Counted from the stretch's first letter, positions 48,599 to 58,563 are shown. The stretch is DNA of 64,000 nucleotides from Kaustia mangrovi (GCF_015482775.1 NZ_CP058214.1:372001-436000), one strand, 5' to 3'. Made by a program: numbers and translations. The notes: a model not told the origin generated them from the sequence alone.

Positions 48599-49885
48599 TC
48601 ACGCGGCCACGGGCTTGCGCCGCGGGCGCGACCGCCTGCGGTTGCGGTCGGGCTGGCCCTGCGGCTTGCCCCGGCCACCGGTCCGCTGCGGACGGCCCTC
48701 GCCACGCGGACGGCCACCACCCTTGCGGCCGCGCGGCGCATCCTCGTGCCCGCCGCGCCACGGTTCGCCGCCAGCCACCGAGATGCCGATGCCGACCAGC
48801 CGCTCGATGCCGCGCAGAAGCGACATCTCAGCCGGCGCGCAGAACGCCACGGCCTCGCCCTCCGCTCCGGCGCGCGCGGTGCGGCCGATACGGTGCACAT
48901 AGCTCTCCGCCACTTCCGGCAGATCGTAGTTGTAGACGCGCGCCACGCCCGGAATGTCGATGCCGCGCGCGGCGACATCGGTGGCGACCAGCACGCGGAT
49001 ATCGCCCGACCGGAACGCCTTGATGGCGCGGTCGCGCTGGCCCTGGCTCTTGTTGCCGTGGATCGACCCGGCATCGAAGCCGTGCTTGACCAGAGTCTTC
49101 ATCAGCTTCTCCGCACCGTGCTTGGTGCGCGAGAAGACGATGGAGAGTTCCTCCGGCGTTTCCGCGAGGCAATCCCTCAAAAGGGCCGCCTTGTCGCTCT
49201 GCTCCACGAAATGAACCGACTGGCGCACCTTGTCGGCGGTCCGGCCCGGAGGCGCGACCTCGACGCGCACGGGGTCGTTCAGATAGGTGCGCGCCAGCTC
49301 CTCCATCTGCTTCGGCATGGTGGCGGAGAACAGGAGGGTCTGGCGGGGCGTTCCAACGAGCTTGGCGATCTTGCGCAAGGCATGGATGAAGCCCAGATCG
49401 AGCATCTGGTCGGCTTCGTCGAGGACGAGATATTTCGCCGTGTCGAGGAAGACCGCCCGGCGCTCGACCAGATCGAGCAGGCGACCGGGCGTGGCGACAA
49501 GGATGTCCGTGCCGCGATTGAGATTCTTGATCTGCACATTGATCGAGGCGCCGCCCACGACCGAGCCCACCTTGATCGGCGTGCCGCGAACGAAATCGCG
49601 GAGATTGCCCGCGATCTGGTTCACCAGCTCCCGGGTCGGCGCGAGAATCAGTGCGCGGATCGTCTTCGGAGCGGGCTTGCCATTCTCCTCGCGAAGCCGG
49701 TCCACGAGCGGCAGGCCGAAGGCCGCCGTCTTGCCCGTGCCTGTCTGGGCGAGGCCCATGAGGTCGTGGCCGTCGAGAACGAGCGGTATCGCCTCCTTCT
49801 GGATCGGGGTCGGCGCGTCGTAACCGAGCGCCAGGACCTGTTTCAGAACAGAGGGGGAAAGCCCGAGAGTTTCAAACTGTGACAA
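48599..49885 (-). CDS. DEAD-box RNA helicase (RhlE-like)
   Basis: 428-residue RNA helicase: Q motif near residues 20-35 (GYDAPTPIQ), Walker A AQTGTGKT (46-53), DEAD (VLDEADQMLD), SAT, RGIDIPGVARV and HRIGRTARAG. The C-terminal ~70 residues are Arg/Gly/Pro-rich and basic, as in RhlE/CsdA relatives. It unwinds RNA in ribosome assembly or cold adaptation. The gene has a long upstream gap (382 bp), which may carry a structured leader. Confidence 0.93.
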   Translation of the reverse strand: MSQFETLGLSPSVLKQVLALGYDAPTPIQKEAIPLVLDGHDLMGLAQTGTGKTAAFGLPLVDRLREENGKPAPKTIRALILAPTRELVNQIAGNLRDFVRGTPIKVGSVVGGASINVQIKNLNRGTDILVATPGRLLDLVERRAVFLDTAKYLVLDEADQMLDLGFIHALRKIAKLVGTPRQTLLFSATMPKQMEELARTYLNDPVRVEVAPPGRTADKVRQSVHFVEQSDKAALLRDCLAETPEELSIVFSRTKHGAEKLMKTLVKHGFDAGSIHGNKSQGQRDRAIKAFRSGDIRVLVATDVAARGIDIPGVARVYNYDLPEVAESYVHRIGRTARAGAEGEAVAFCAPAEMSLLRGIERLVGIGISVAGGEPWRGGHEDAPRGRKGGGRPRGEGRPQRTGGRGKPQGQPDRNRRRSRPRRKPVAA

Positions 49886-50267
49886 TGTCGATACCTTTCA
49901 GGAGCGGCTCCGGCCCGTCATTTCCGACGCCGGATCGCCGCAACAGCGTTTACGCAGCAAGGCGCTGTCCGCGACGCCGAATGGGCGCGCGACTTCGCGC
50001 TTCGAGGTTGCGATCATGGTCTCACCCGGGAACAGGATTGCCCCGTCAGGCGGCCAGACCGTGAGAACCCGCGCGTGAAATGGGAACTATGGAGAAAAAC
50101 GGTGCCCGGACCTCGTGGTCGGGCGGACGTTGAACATGCCGGGCGCCGGAAGGAGAGCGGGCCGCCCCGGAGGGAGACACGCCTGTTGCGGTGCGGACTG
50201 CTCACGCGGCAGCCAAGCGACATGCACGGCTTCTCATATCTGCGTTGACCGGCACGAAGTCAAGCAC
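49886..50267. other. 382-bp intergenic region upstream of the helicase gene
   Basis: No gene is apparent. On the minus strand it would contain the end of the GNAT transcript (hairpin and T-run at 50094-50124) and the promoter/leader of the helicase. Short open frames here have no recognisable features. Cold-shock helicases often carry long regulatory leaders; whether this one does is unknown. Confidence 0.4.
50094..50124 (-). terminator. Rho-independent-like terminator after the GNAT gene
   Basis: On the minus strand GCCCGACC pairs with GGTCCGGGC (one bulged base, 4-base loop; 50104-50124), followed by ACCG and a run of five T at 50099-50095. It lies about 145 bp past the GNAT stop. Alternatively it is an attenuator of the helicase gene. 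Confidence 0.5.
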
Positions 50268-51044
50268 TCATTGCCGGGAGGCGGCACGCAGCGACTGTCT
50301 CTGCCGTCCCTCGCCGTCGAAATTGGCATCGTCCAGCCAGGCCGCGAAGGCCTTGCGGATCTCCGGCCAGTCGCTGTCGAGCATGGCGAACCAGGCGGTG
50401 TCCCGATTGCGCCCCTTGATCACCATGTGCTGGCGGAAAATGCCCTCGAAAGTGAAACCGAGGCGCTCGGCCGCGCCGCGCGAGGCGGCGTTCAGCGCGT
50501 CGCATTTCCACTCGACACGGCGATAGCCCATCTCGTCGAAGGCGTGGCGCATCATCACGAACAGAGCCTCGGTCGCCGCGCGTGTGCGTTGCAGGGACGG
50601 GGCGAACCAGATATGGCCGATCTCGATCACCCCGTGGGCCGGCCGGATCGCGGAATAGGCCGCCATGCCGGACGCCCTGCCCGTCTCGCGCGGCACGATG
50701 GCGTAGTAGACGGGATCGCTGCTCGCCGCGCAGTCGTTGAGCCAGGCGAGGAAGGGCGGATAGTCCGTCCACGGCCCATAGGCCATATAGGTCCACAAGT
50801 CCGCCGCCTGTGCGGAGCCGCGAAAGCTCTCGTAAAGCTCCGGGCCGTGGCGGTCCGGCGCGATCGGCTCCACGGTCACCGAGCGGCCGAACAGGAGCCG
50901 CCCGTCCGGCCTGTGCCCGGCAGGCGGCGGCACCGGCGGGCCGACAGGGCGCGCCGTCTTCTGCGCCCCTGCCCCGGCCTTGCCCTTCGGTCGCACAGCG
51001 CCCGACGCGGCCGTCTTCGTCCGCGCGCTCTTCTGTGCCTTCAT
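50268..51044 (-). CDS. GNAT family N-acetyltransferase
   Basis: 258-residue acetyltransferase of the RimJ/RimL type: LTYMAYGPWTDYP-like N-part, GVIEIGHIWFAPSLQRTRAATEALFVMM (split here) and ERLGFTFEGIFRQHMVIKGR. Residues 1-48 are a Lys/Ala/Pro-rich low-complexity tail ([15 protein letters not shown]...). Its ATG shares one base with the UPF0173 stop (TGATG), so it is translationally coupled to that gene. The substrate is unknown. Confidence 0.88.
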   Translation of the reverse strand: MKAQKSARTKTAASGAVRPKGKAGAGAQKTARPVGPPVPPPAGHRPDGRLLFGRSVTVEPIAPDRHGPELYESFRGSAQAADLWTYMAYGPWTDYPPFLAWLNDCAASSDPVYYAIVPRETGRASGMAAYSAIRPAHGVIEIGHIWFAPSLQRTRAATEALFVMMRHAFDEMGYRRVEWKCDALNAASRGAAERLGFTFEGIFRQHMVIKGRNRDTAWFAMLDSDWPEIRKAFAAWLDDANFDGEGRQRQSLRAASRQ

Positions 51045-51742
51045 CAGACCGTCACGCTCCCGCCGATATCGAGCGCCTTCACCCGGTCGCCCCTGTCGCC
51101 CATCGCCGCCACGAAGCCGTCCGCCGACTGTTCGAGCAGCGGGAAGGTCATGTAGTGGCAGGGCAGCACGGTGGAGAAGTCGAAATACCGCCTGCAGGCG
51201 AGCGCGGCGGAGCGCGGGTTCATGGTGAACCGGTCGCCGATGGGCACGATGCCCACATCCGGCTTGTAGAGCTCGTTGACGAGCGCCATGTCGGCAAAGA
51301 TGTCGGTATCGCCCATATGGTAGACGGTCGGGCCGTCCTTGGGGCGGAACACCAGCCCGCACGGATTGCCGAGATAGGTGATGCCGCCATCGGCGAGCGT
51401 GGCGGAGGAATGGTCGGCGCGCACGAAGGTGACGTCGAAATCCTCCGTATAGATCGTGCCGCCCATATTGGCGGGTTCGAAGTCGTTCAGGCCCTTGCCG
51501 GCGAGGTACTGGCAGATCTCGAAGCAGGCGATGAGCTGCGCGCCTGTCCCCTCCGCGATGGCCACCGTATCGCCGATATGGTCGTCGTGACCGTGGGTCA
51601 GCGCGATATGGGTCGCGCCCGCGGCGGCCTCCAGCGGATCGCCCTCGAATTTGGGGTTTCCGCTCAGGAAGGGATCGACCATCACGACACTGTTGCCGGT
51701 CTCGATTCGGAAGGCCGAATGGCCAAGCCAGGTGATCTTCAT
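51044..51742 (-). CDS. UPF0173 metal-dependent hydrolase
   Basis: 232-residue metallo-beta-lactamase-fold protein. Metal motif [10 protein letters not shown], then ADHSS and GDTDIFADM, with the first strand [14 protein letters not shown], define the UPF0173 (YtkL-like) family. Biochemical function is not established for the family. It is the first of a two-gene unit with the GNAT protein and divergent from ruvX; the 149-bp gap holds both promoters. Confidence 0.92.
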   Translation of the reverse strand: MKITWLGHSAFRIETGNSVVMVDPFLSGNPKFEGDPLEAAAGATHIALTHGHDDHIGDTVAIAEGTGAQLIACFEICQYLAGKGLNDFEPANMGGTIYTEDFDVTFVRADHSSATLADGGITYLGNPCGLVFRPKDGPTVYHMGDTDIFADMALVNELYKPDVGIVPIGDRFTMNPRSAALACRRYFDFSTVLPCHYMTFPLLEQSADGFVAAMGDRGDRVKALDIGGSVTV

Positions 51743-51891
51743 CGCCCTTGAACCTCCTGTCTGAACTGTCTGACGGTGATCTTGTGCCCGATGGTTGCCG
51801 GCGCAAGGGTACAGTTCAAGACTTTGCCCCGGGCGTCAAATGGCCTATGGGACAGCGTAGATATCGCGGACTCCACGAGAGCGACGCCGTC

Positions 51892-52389
51892 ATGAGCGAC
51901 AAGCCTGCCACCATCGACATCTCCGCGCTGCCGGAACGCCTCGGGCCCGGCGAGCGGCTGATGGGGCTCGACCTCGGCACCAAGACCATCGGCGTCGCCC
52001 TCAGCGACACGACGCGCACGGTCGCCACCGCCCGCGAGACGATCCGGCGGCGGAAGTTCACGCAGGACGCCGAAGCGCTCAAGGCCATCGCCGATGCGGA
52101 GAACGTCTCCGCCATCGTTCTCGGCCTGCCGGTCAACATGGACGGAACGGAAGGTCCGCGCGCCCAGTCGACGCGCGCCTTCGCCCGGAACCTGCCGCGC
52201 ATCCTGCCGCTGCCCGTCGTCTTCTGGGACGAGCGCCTGTCGACGGTGGCGGTGACGCGCACGCTGCTGGAGGCCGATTCGAGCCGGGCGCGGCGCGGCG
52301 AGGTGGTCGACAAGCTCGCCGCCGCCTACATCCTTCAGGGCGCTCTCGACCGGCTCGCCGCCATCGCGGCACAACGGCCGGACGGCTGA
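51892..52389 (+). CDS. ruvX: Holliday junction resolvase-like RuvX (YqgF)
   Basis: 165-residue RNase H-fold protein. The catalytic Asp27 is in [16 protein letters not shown], with the second acidic site in WDERLST and the third in [11 protein letters not shown]. The protein matures 16S rRNA 5' ends and/or resolves junctions. The chosen ATG starts MSDKPATID; upstream in-frame residues to 51748 are unrelated. Confidence 0.94.
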   Translation: MSDKPATIDISALPERLGPGERLMGLDLGTKTIGVALSDTTRTVATARETIRRRKFTQDAEALKAIADAENVSAIVLGLPVNMDGTEGPRAQSTRAFARNLPRILPLPVVFWDERLSTVAVTRTLLEADSSRARRGEVVDKLAAAYILQGALDRLAAIAAQRPDG

Positions 52390-52405
52390 TCCCCCTGCCC
52401 GCCGT

Positions 52406-54079
52406 TCATTCGACCGGCGCGGCACGCTCCAGTATGGCCGCATCGTCGAGCTTCGGCCCGGCGCCATAGCCATTGCGGAAGCCGCCGGCGATTCGCGAGG
52501 CGATGAACGCGTCGGCCACCTCCACGCTGTCGCTTGCCCGCAGGAGGCCTGCCGCCCACAGGAGAGCCAGCCGCTCGACCAGACTGCGCAGGGCCGACTG
52601 GTCGCCGGCAAGCCCGGCCATCCGGCCGCGCAGATCCTCAAACGCCGCCTCGAGCGTCTTGTCGCCGCGGCAGTGCTCGCCGAGCTGTTCCATGACGGAA
52701 GCCATGGCGTCCGGGTCCCGCTCGGCCACGCGGGCCACGTCGAGGCACATGACATTGCCGGACCCCTCCCAGATCGCGTTGACCGGCGCCTCCCGGTAGA
52801 GCCGCGCCGCCGGCCCCTCCTCCACATAGCCATTGCCGCCGAGGCACTCCATCGCCTCGTAGACGAAGCCCGGACAGGTCTTGCAGACCCAGTACTTGAT
52901 CACCGGGGTCATGACGCGGCGGAAGGCGGCCTCCGCCGGCACCGCGCCCGCCTCGTCGAAGGCCCGTGCGAGGCGGAAGGCCAGCGCGGTGGCCGCCTCC
53001 GAATCGAGCGCGAGATCGGCCAGCACCTGCCGCATCAGCGGCTGGTCGATCAGCCGGCGCTGGAACGCCGCCCGATGCGCGGTGTGATGGAGCGCATTGG
53101 CAAGCGCGGACCGCATGAGGCCGGCGGAGGAGACCGCGCAATCGAGCCGCGTGAAGGTCACCATATCCATGATGGTGGCGATGCCGCGCCCCTCTTCCCC
53201 GACGAGCCAGGCACGGCAGCCGGCGAACTCCACCTCGGCGGAGGCGTTCGACCGGTTGCCAAGCTTGTCCTTCAGGCGCTGGATGCGAATCGGATTGATG
53301 CTGCCGTCGGGCAGCACGCGCGGCATGAAGAAGCAGGAGAGCCCGCCCGGAGCCTGGGCGAGCACCAGGAAGGCATCGCTCATGGGCGCGGACAGGAACC
53401 ATTTATGGCCGACGATCAGGTAGCCCTCTTCTGGGCCGCCGGGGCCGATCGGATCGGCGCGCGTCGTGTTGGCGCGGACATCGGTTCCGCCCTGCTTCTC
53501 CGTCATGCCCATGCCGAGCGTCAGCCCGGCCTTCTCATGGGCGGGCAGGAAGGCCGGGTCGTAATGGCGCGACAGCAGGAGCGGCACCCAGCTTTCCGCG
53601 ATGCTCGGCGCCAAGAGCAGCGTGGCGACGCCGGCATTGGTCATGGTGAGCGGGCAGCAATGGCCCGGCTCGAGCTGCGCGGCCATATGGAGAAGGCCCG
53701 CGCGCGCCACGTTGCGGCCCGGATAGGGCTCGCCGCCGTCGGGCGGCAGGTCCCAGGACAGGCAATGCAGACCGGCGCGCACGCTCTCGCGCATGATGTC
53801 GTGATAGGCGGGATGGTACTCCACCACGTCGAGCCGGCGGCCTTTCGAATCGAATGTCCTCAGCCGCGGTAGGTCCTCGTTGGCGAGCCGTGCCATGTGC
53901 TGGCCCAGCGCGCTGCCCGCGAACGACCCGTAGGCCGTGAGCATCTGCTCGGCACCGCCGCCGCCTTCGCGAATCGCCACCTCGCGGAGCGCACGGTCGC
54001 TGGTGAACAGATTGACATCCTCGAACGACGGAGACTGGTTGAAAACCTCGTGGGTGGTAAACTGTGAACTTTGCGACAT
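52406..54079 (-). CDS. AidB-like acyl-CoA dehydrogenase
   Basis: 557-residue flavoprotein of the acyl-CoA dehydrogenase family. FAD/substrate features include MTEKQGGTDVRANTTRA, KWFLSAPMSDAFLV and ECLGGNGYVEEG. The length and the N-terminal HEVFNQSPSFEDVN block match AidB, which binds DNA and responds to alkylation in E. coli; the enzyme may also act as an ordinary acyl-CoA dehydrogenase. I start at MSQSSQFTTHEV; the frame is open to 54139. Confidence 0.9.
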   Translation of the reverse strand: MSQSSQFTTHEVFNQSPSFEDVNLFTSDRALREVAIREGGGGAEQMLTAYGSFAGSALGQHMARLANEDLPRLRTFDSKGRRLDVVEYHPAYHDIMRESVRAGLHCLSWDLPPDGGEPYPGRNVARAGLLHMAAQLEPGHCCPLTMTNAGVATLLLAPSIAESWVPLLLSRHYDPAFLPAHEKAGLTLGMGMTEKQGGTDVRANTTRADPIGPGGPEEGYLIVGHKWFLSAPMSDAFLVLAQAPGGLSCFFMPRVLPDGSINPIRIQRLKDKLGNRSNASAEVEFAGCRAWLVGEEGRGIATIMDMVTFTRLDCAVSSAGLMRSALANALHHTAHRAAFQRRLIDQPLMRQVLADLALDSEAATALAFRLARAFDEAGAVPAEAAFRRVMTPVIKYWVCKTCPGFVYEAMECLGGNGYVEEGPAARLYREAPVNAIWEGSGNVMCLDVARVAERDPDAMASVMEQLGEHCRGDKTLEAAFEDLRGRMAGLAGDQSALRSLVERLALLWAAGLLRASDSVEVADAFIASRIAGGFRNGYGAGPKLDDAAILERAAPVE

Positions 54080-54128
54080 TCGACCTCCCTCACATGGCCG
54101 CGGGCATGGTACAACGCCGCAAACCAGC

Positions 54129-54157
54129 TTGCCCAGCACGGTCGGGCAGTCTATAGA
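54129..54157 (+). promoter_or_regulatory. Predicted promoter of pyrB
   Basis: TTGCCC (-35, 54129-54134) and TATAGA (-10, 54152-54157) are separated by 17 bases. The predicted start near 54164 is only about 5 bases from the pyrB ATG, so the mRNA would be nearly leaderless; no ribosome site is visible. Confidence 0.5.
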
Positions 54158-54168
54158 TCCAGCCTTAA

Positions 54169-55134
54169 ATGACAGCCTTGGACGATCGACCAGACCCCAT
54201 CCTTTCCCGGCCGCATCTGCTCGGCACGGAGGGGCTTTCTCCTGTGGAGATCACCGCCCTCCTCGATCTTGCCGACAAGTATGTCGAGCTGAACCGCCAG
54301 ATCCACAAGAAGCAGTCCGTGCTCGGCGGGCGCACCCAGATCAACCTGTTCTTCGAGGCCTCCACGCGCACGCAGAGCTCCTTCGAGCTCGCCGGCAAGC
54401 GGCTGGGCGCGGATGTGATGAACATGTCGGTCAAGGGCTCGTCCATGAGCAAGGGGGAGACCCTGCTCGACACGGCGATGACGCTCAACGCCATGCACCC
54501 CGACCTCCTGGTCGTGCGCCACTCCGCGGCGGGCGCCGCGGAACTCCTCGCCCAGAAGGTCGGCTGCGCGGTGATCAATGCCGGCGACGGCGCGCACGAG
54601 CACCCGACCCAGGCGCTCCTCGACGCACTGACGATCCGGCGCCGCAAGGGCCGGCTCGACGGGCTGACAGTCGCGATCTGCGGCGACGTCATGCACAGCC
54701 GGGTCGCGCGCTCCAATATCCTGCTTCTGCACACGATGGGCGCCTATGTGCGCGTCATCGCCCCCTCCTCGCTCCTGCCGCCGGCGGCCGACCGGCTGGG
54801 CGTGGAGGTGCATACCGGAATGGAGAGCGGGCTTGAGGGCTGCGACGTGGTGATGATGCTGCGGCTTCAGCGCGAGCGCATGGAAGGCGGCTTCATCCCG
54901 TCGGTGCGCGAATATTACCGCTATTTCGGGCTCGACCGGGACCGGCTGAAGCTCGCCAATCCGGATGCGCTCGTCATGCATCCCGGCCCGATGAATCGCG
55001 GCGTGGAGATCGACAGCGCGGTCGCCGACGGCGTGCAGAGCGTGATCCGCGAGCAGGTCGAAATGGGGGTCGCGGTGCGCATGGCGGTTCTCGACGCGCT
55101 GGCGCGCAACCTGCCGGGCGGAGGCAACGCATGA
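54169..55134 (+). CDS. pyrB: Aspartate carbamoyltransferase, catalytic subunit
   Basis: 321-residue enzyme making carbamoyl-aspartate in pyrimidine synthesis. Carbamoyl-phosphate loop [24 protein letters not shown] and MHPGPMNRG are present. There is no pyrI; instead the next gene overlaps by 4 bases (ATGA) and encodes a dihydroorotase homologue, as in the class A ATCase holoenzyme. Confidence 0.96.
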   Translation: MTALDDRPDPILSRPHLLGTEGLSPVEITALLDLADKYVELNRQIHKKQSVLGGRTQINLFFEASTRTQSSFELAGKRLGADVMNMSVKGSSMSKGETLLDTAMTLNAMHPDLLVVRHSAAGAAELLAQKVGCAVINAGDGAHEHPTQALLDALTIRRRKGRLDGLTVAICGDVMHSRVARSNILLLHTMGAYVRVIAPSSLLPPAADRLGVEVHTGMESGLEGCDVVMMLRLQRERMEGGFIPSVREYYRYFGLDRDRLKLANPDALVMHPGPMNRGVEIDSAVADGVQSVIREQVEMGVAVRMAVLDALARNLPGGGNA

Positions 55135-56456
55135 GCGGCAACGCACCCGATACCGGACCGAACGGGCGCCGCGCATTCGTGAATGCGCGCCTCGTGGATC
55201 CGGCCCAGGGGCTCGACGGGCCGGGCGGGCTCATTGTCGAGGACGGCACCATCTTGGCCTGCGGTGCCGATGTGACCGCCGATTCGGCTGGCAGCGGGAC
55301 GGAGATTCGCGACTGCGCCGGTGCCATCGTGATGCCGGGCCTCATCGACATGCGCGTCTTCACCGGCGAGCCCGGCGCGGAACATCGCGAGACGCTCGCC
55401 TCCGCATCGGAGGCCGCGGCGGCCGGCGGCGTGACGACGCTGATTGTCATGCCGAACACCAACCCCGTGATCGACGACGTGGCGCTCGTCGATTTCATCC
55501 TGCGCCGCGCCCGCGACACCGCCATCGTGCGCATCGCCCCCATGGCCGCCCTCACCAAGGGCACCGGCGGCGTGGAGATGACCGAGATCGGCATGCTGCG
55601 CGAGGCCGGCGCGGTGGCCGTGACCGACGGCATCGTGCCGGTGACCAATGCGCGCCTCCTGCGCCGCGTGCTCGCCTACGCGCACGATTTCGGCATGCTC
55701 GTCGTCCAGCATGTGGAGGAGCCGGAGCTTGCCCGCGGCGGCGTCATGAACGAGGGCGAGGTCGCGACGCGGCTCGGACTGTCGGGCATCCCCATCGAGG
55801 CGGAAGTCATCATGCTGGAGCGGGACCTCCGGCTCGTGGCGCTCACGGGCGCGCGCTACCACGCCGCCCAGATCTCGTGCCGCGCCTCGCTGGATCTGAT
55901 CCGGCGGGCGAAGGAGAACGGCCTGCCCGTGACCTGCGGGGTTTCGGTCAACCATCTCGCGCTCAACGAGAACGACATCGGTGCCTACCGCACCTTCTTC
56001 AAGCTCTCCCCGCCGCTCAGGGGCGAGGACGACCGCGCGGCCATGGTGGAAGGCCTGCGTGACGGGCTGATCGACGTGATCGTGTCCAGCCACGACCCGC
56101 AGGAGCCGGACACCAAGCGCCTGCCCTTCTCCGAGGCCGCCTTCGGGGCGATCGGCCTGGAGACGCTGCTGCCGGCCGCCCTGTCGCTGCACCATGACGG
56201 CGCGGTGCCGCTTGGCGAGATCGTGGCCGCGCTCGCCACGAGACCGGCACGGATCCTCGGCTTCGACATGGGAACGCTCGCGCCCGGCACACCCGCCGAC
56301 CTCGCTGTGGTGGACCCGCAGCGTAGCTGGCGCGTCGGACCCGATTCCCTGCGGTCGAAGTCGAAGAACTCGCCCTTCGAGCACCGCATGCTGGAGGGCC
56401 GCGTGCTCGAAACCGTTGTCGCGGGGCGCACCGTCTTCGCGCTCGGCGCGGAGTAG
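55131..56456 (+). CDS. pyrC: Dihydroorotase-like PyrC' (probably non-catalytic)
   Basis: 441-residue amidohydrolase-fold protein. Several metal-site residues are replaced: the usual HxH after LID is R75-V-F77 (MRVFTGEPG), the His in the YHxxH-type strand is Gln247 (HAAQISC) and the terminal TDHAPH reads [15 protein letters not shown] and the LSPPLR loop are kept. In Pseudomonas an inactive PyrC' is needed for PyrB assembly; I infer the same here, so a second true dihydroorotase should exist elsewhere. It overlaps pyrB by 4 bases. Confidence 0.85.
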   Translation: MSGNAPDTGPNGRRAFVNARLVDPAQGLDGPGGLIVEDGTILACGADVTADSAGSGTEIRDCAGAIVMPGLIDMRVFTGEPGAEHRETLASASEAAAAGGVTTLIVMPNTNPVIDDVALVDFILRRARDTAIVRIAPMAALTKGTGGVEMTEIGMLREAGAVAVTDGIVPVTNARLLRRVLAYAHDFGMLVVQHVEEPELARGGVMNEGEVATRLGLSGIPIEAEVIMLERDLRLVALTGARYHAAQISCRASLDLIRRAKENGLPVTCGVSVNHLALNENDIGAYRTFFKLSPPLRGEDDRAAMVEGLRDGLIDVIVSSHDPQEPDTKRLPFSEAAFGAIGLETLLPAALSLHHDGAVPLGEIVAALATRPARILGFDMGTLAPGTPADLAVVDPQRSWRVGPDSLRSKSKNSPFEHRMLEGRVLETVVAGRTVFALGAE

Positions 56457-56464
56457 TGCCCGCA

Positions 56465-57073
56465 ATGCCCGGCGAGTGGCCCCTCCCCCTCACGGCGACG
56501 CTGGTCGCGCTCGCTTTCGGCTATCTGTGCGGATCCATACCGTTCGGGCTGATCTTCGCCAGGCTCTTCCGCCTTGGCGATCTGAGACAGATGGGGTCGG
56601 GCAATATCGGCGCCACCAACGTGTTGCGCACGGGCTCGAAGCCGGTCGCGGCGGCAACGCTCCTGTGCGATGTGCTCAAGGGCGTCGTCCCGGTGCTTGT
56701 CGCCAGCCAGTGGCACGAGGCGGCCGGTATCGTGGCGGGGCTCGGGGCCTTTCTCGGCCATATCTTCCCGGTCTGGCTGCGCTTTCGCGGCGGCAAGGGT
56801 GTCGCCACCCTTATCGGTGTCTTTCTCGGGCTCGCCTGGCCGCTCGCCCTCGCCTTCCTCGCCATATGGCTGTTGGTTGCGGTCGCGACGCGCTATTCCT
56901 CCCTGTCCGCATTGGTTGCATCGACATTGACAGCACTAGGTGCGGTGGTGTTCCATGGCGGTTGGCTTGCCGTAGCGGTCGTGGCCATGGCCGTGATCGT
57001 CTTCTTCACCCATCGTGCCAATATCGTGCGGCTCGCACGGGGCGAGGAAACGAGAATCTCCCTGGGCCGCTGA
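56465..57073 (+). CDS. plsY: Glycerol-3-phosphate acyltransferase PlsY
   Basis: 202-residue membrane acyltransferase using acyl-phosphate to make lysophosphatidate. Five hydrophobic segments; motifs [20 protein letters not shown] and FRGGKGVAT are conserved. A GTG at 56456 overlapping the pyrC' stop is possible, but the ATG with GGAG 11 bases before it fits better. It is 8 bp after pyrC'. Confidence 0.95.
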   Translation: MPGEWPLPLTATLVALAFGYLCGSIPFGLIFARLFRLGDLRQMGSGNIGATNVLRTGSKPVAAATLLCDVLKGVVPVLVASQWHEAAGIVAGLGAFLGHIFPVWLRFRGGKGVATLIGVFLGLAWPLALAFLAIWLLVAVATRYSSLSALVASTLTALGAVVFHGGWLAVAVVAMAVIVFFTHRANIVRLARGEETRISLGR

Positions 57074-57128
57074 CCGCGCCCGGCAAGCCCTCACTGGGGA
57101 GGGGGCACTCATATGACGCGAGCATGGC

Positions 57129-58268
57129 ATGTCGGCGCGGCTGCTGGATGACCGGCAGCGCCGGGACTGGCTGCGTCTCATCAAGAGCGAGAATGTCGGG
57201 CCCATCGGGTTCCGCGCCCTGATCAACCGGTTCGGCAGCGCCCGCGCCGCCTTGGAAGCCCTGCCGGACCTCTCCGCGCGCGGTGGGCTGAAACGGCGGA
57301 TCCGGCTCTATCCGGCGGACCGTGCCGAGCGCGACCTGGAGACCGCCGACCGGATCGGCGCGCGATTCGTCGCGCTCGGCGAGCCGGACTACCCTGCGCT
57401 CCTGCGCCAGCTCGAGGACGCCCCGCCCCTCCTGTGCATGAAGGGCCGCGCCGAGCTCGCGCAGGCGCCGGGCATCGCCATTGTGGGCGCGCGCAACGCC
57501 TCCGCGCTCGGCCGCAAGCTCGCGCGCCGGCTCGCCGCCGATCTCGGCACGCGCGGCTTCGCCGTCATTTCGGGACTGGCGCGGGGCATCGACACCGCCG
57601 CCCACGAGGCGGCGCTCGCCACAGGCACCATCGCCGTGATGGCCGGAGGGCTCGATGTCGTGTACCCGCCGGAGAATGACGGGCTTCATGGCGAGATCGG
57701 CGAAACCGGGCTCCTCGTCAGCGAGATGACGCCCGGGCTCCAACCGCAGGCACGCCACTTTCCCCGGCGCAACCGGATCATATCGGGCCTCGGCTACGGC
57801 ACAGTGGTGGTGGAGGCGGCCAAGCGGTCGGGATCGCTGATCACCGCACGCATGGCGCTGGAACAGAACCGCGAGGTCTTCGCGGTTCCCGGATCGCCGC
57901 TCGACCCGCGCGCCGAGGGCACCAACCATCTCATCCGCCGCGGCGCCATGCTGGTGACCTCGGCGGGCGATATCGACGATGCCGTCCGGCCCATGATCGG
58001 AACCCTGCCGCCGCCCACCGAGATCGACATGCTGAGCGAGCTCGTCGACGGCAACGCCTATTCAGGGCACGAGGATCGCGATTGCGACCGGCCCGACCCC
58101 GACCTGCGCAGCCGGATCGCCTCGCTCCTCGGCCCCTCGCCCGTGGAGATCGACGATCTCATCCGCGAAAGCGGCGCCGCGGTCGGGCCGATCCACGCAA
58201 TCCTGCTCGAACTGGAGCTGGCCGGGCGCCTCCACCGGATAGACGCCCGCCGCGTTTCGTTGTCGTGA
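57129..58268 (+). CDS. dprA: DNA processing protein DprA
   Basis: 379-residue protein: an N-terminal SAM-like helical region, a Rossmann-like ssDNA-binding core (GARNASALGR, SGLARGIDTAAHEAAL, PRRNRIISGL) and a C-terminal winged-helix domain (SPVEIDDLIRESG). DprA loads RecA on incoming single-stranded DNA in transformation. It follows plsY by 55 bp and ends 7 bp from a convergent small gene. Confidence 0.95.
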   Translation: MSARLLDDRQRRDWLRLIKSENVGPIGFRALINRFGSARAALEALPDLSARGGLKRRIRLYPADRAERDLETADRIGARFVALGEPDYPALLRQLEDAPPLLCMKGRAELAQAPGIAIVGARNASALGRKLARRLAADLGTRGFAVISGLARGIDTAAHEAALATGTIAVMAGGLDVVYPPENDGLHGEIGETGLLVSEMTPGLQPQARHFPRRNRIISGLGYGTVVVEAAKRSGSLITARMALEQNREVFAVPGSPLDPRAEGTNHLIRRGAMLVTSAGDIDDAVRPMIGTLPPPTEIDMLSELVDGNAYSGHEDRDCDRPDPDLRSRIASLLGPSPVEIDDLIRESGAAVGPIHAILLELELAGRLHRIDARRVSLS

Positions 58269-58275
58269 CCCGGGG

Positions 58276-58563
58276 TCACTGATGGGCGGGCGACTGCCCC
58301 GGCGGCCCGAATCTCTTGCGCATGCTCGCGCAGTGCGCCTCCTGGAACACCATTTCCAGAAGATAGGCCAGAAACGGCATACCCAGCTTCACCGACATGT
58401 CCCTGAGACACAACGACATCTCGGCAATGTACTCAATGGTCTCGATCTCGTCCTCGTCCATCCCCTCCCGGTCCGGCACCTCCCCAGCGCCCGGAGCCCC
58501 CGTATCCGCCGCAACATTGCATTGTGTTTTGGGCTGGGCCTTATAGGTCCCTGCTGGTGTCAT
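58276..58563 (-). CDS. Small conserved-type protein of unknown function
   Basis: 95 residues from the chosen ATG. The C-terminal half (IETIEYIAEMSLCLRDMSVKL then FLAYLLEMVFQEA) is an amphipathic helical pair resembling small Rhizobiales proteins of the 'ETLEYIADM...LAYLLEMA' type that I recognise only by pattern. No function can be given. Start is uncertain: an ATG at 58461, with GGGAGG just before it, gives 61 residues and contains all the conserved part; 58650 gives 124. Confidence 0.55.
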   Translation of the reverse strand: MTPAGTYKAQPKTQCNVAADTGAPGAGEVPDREGMDEDEIETIEYIAEMSLCLRDMSVKLGMPFLAYLLEMVFQEAHCASMRKRFGPPGQSPAHQ

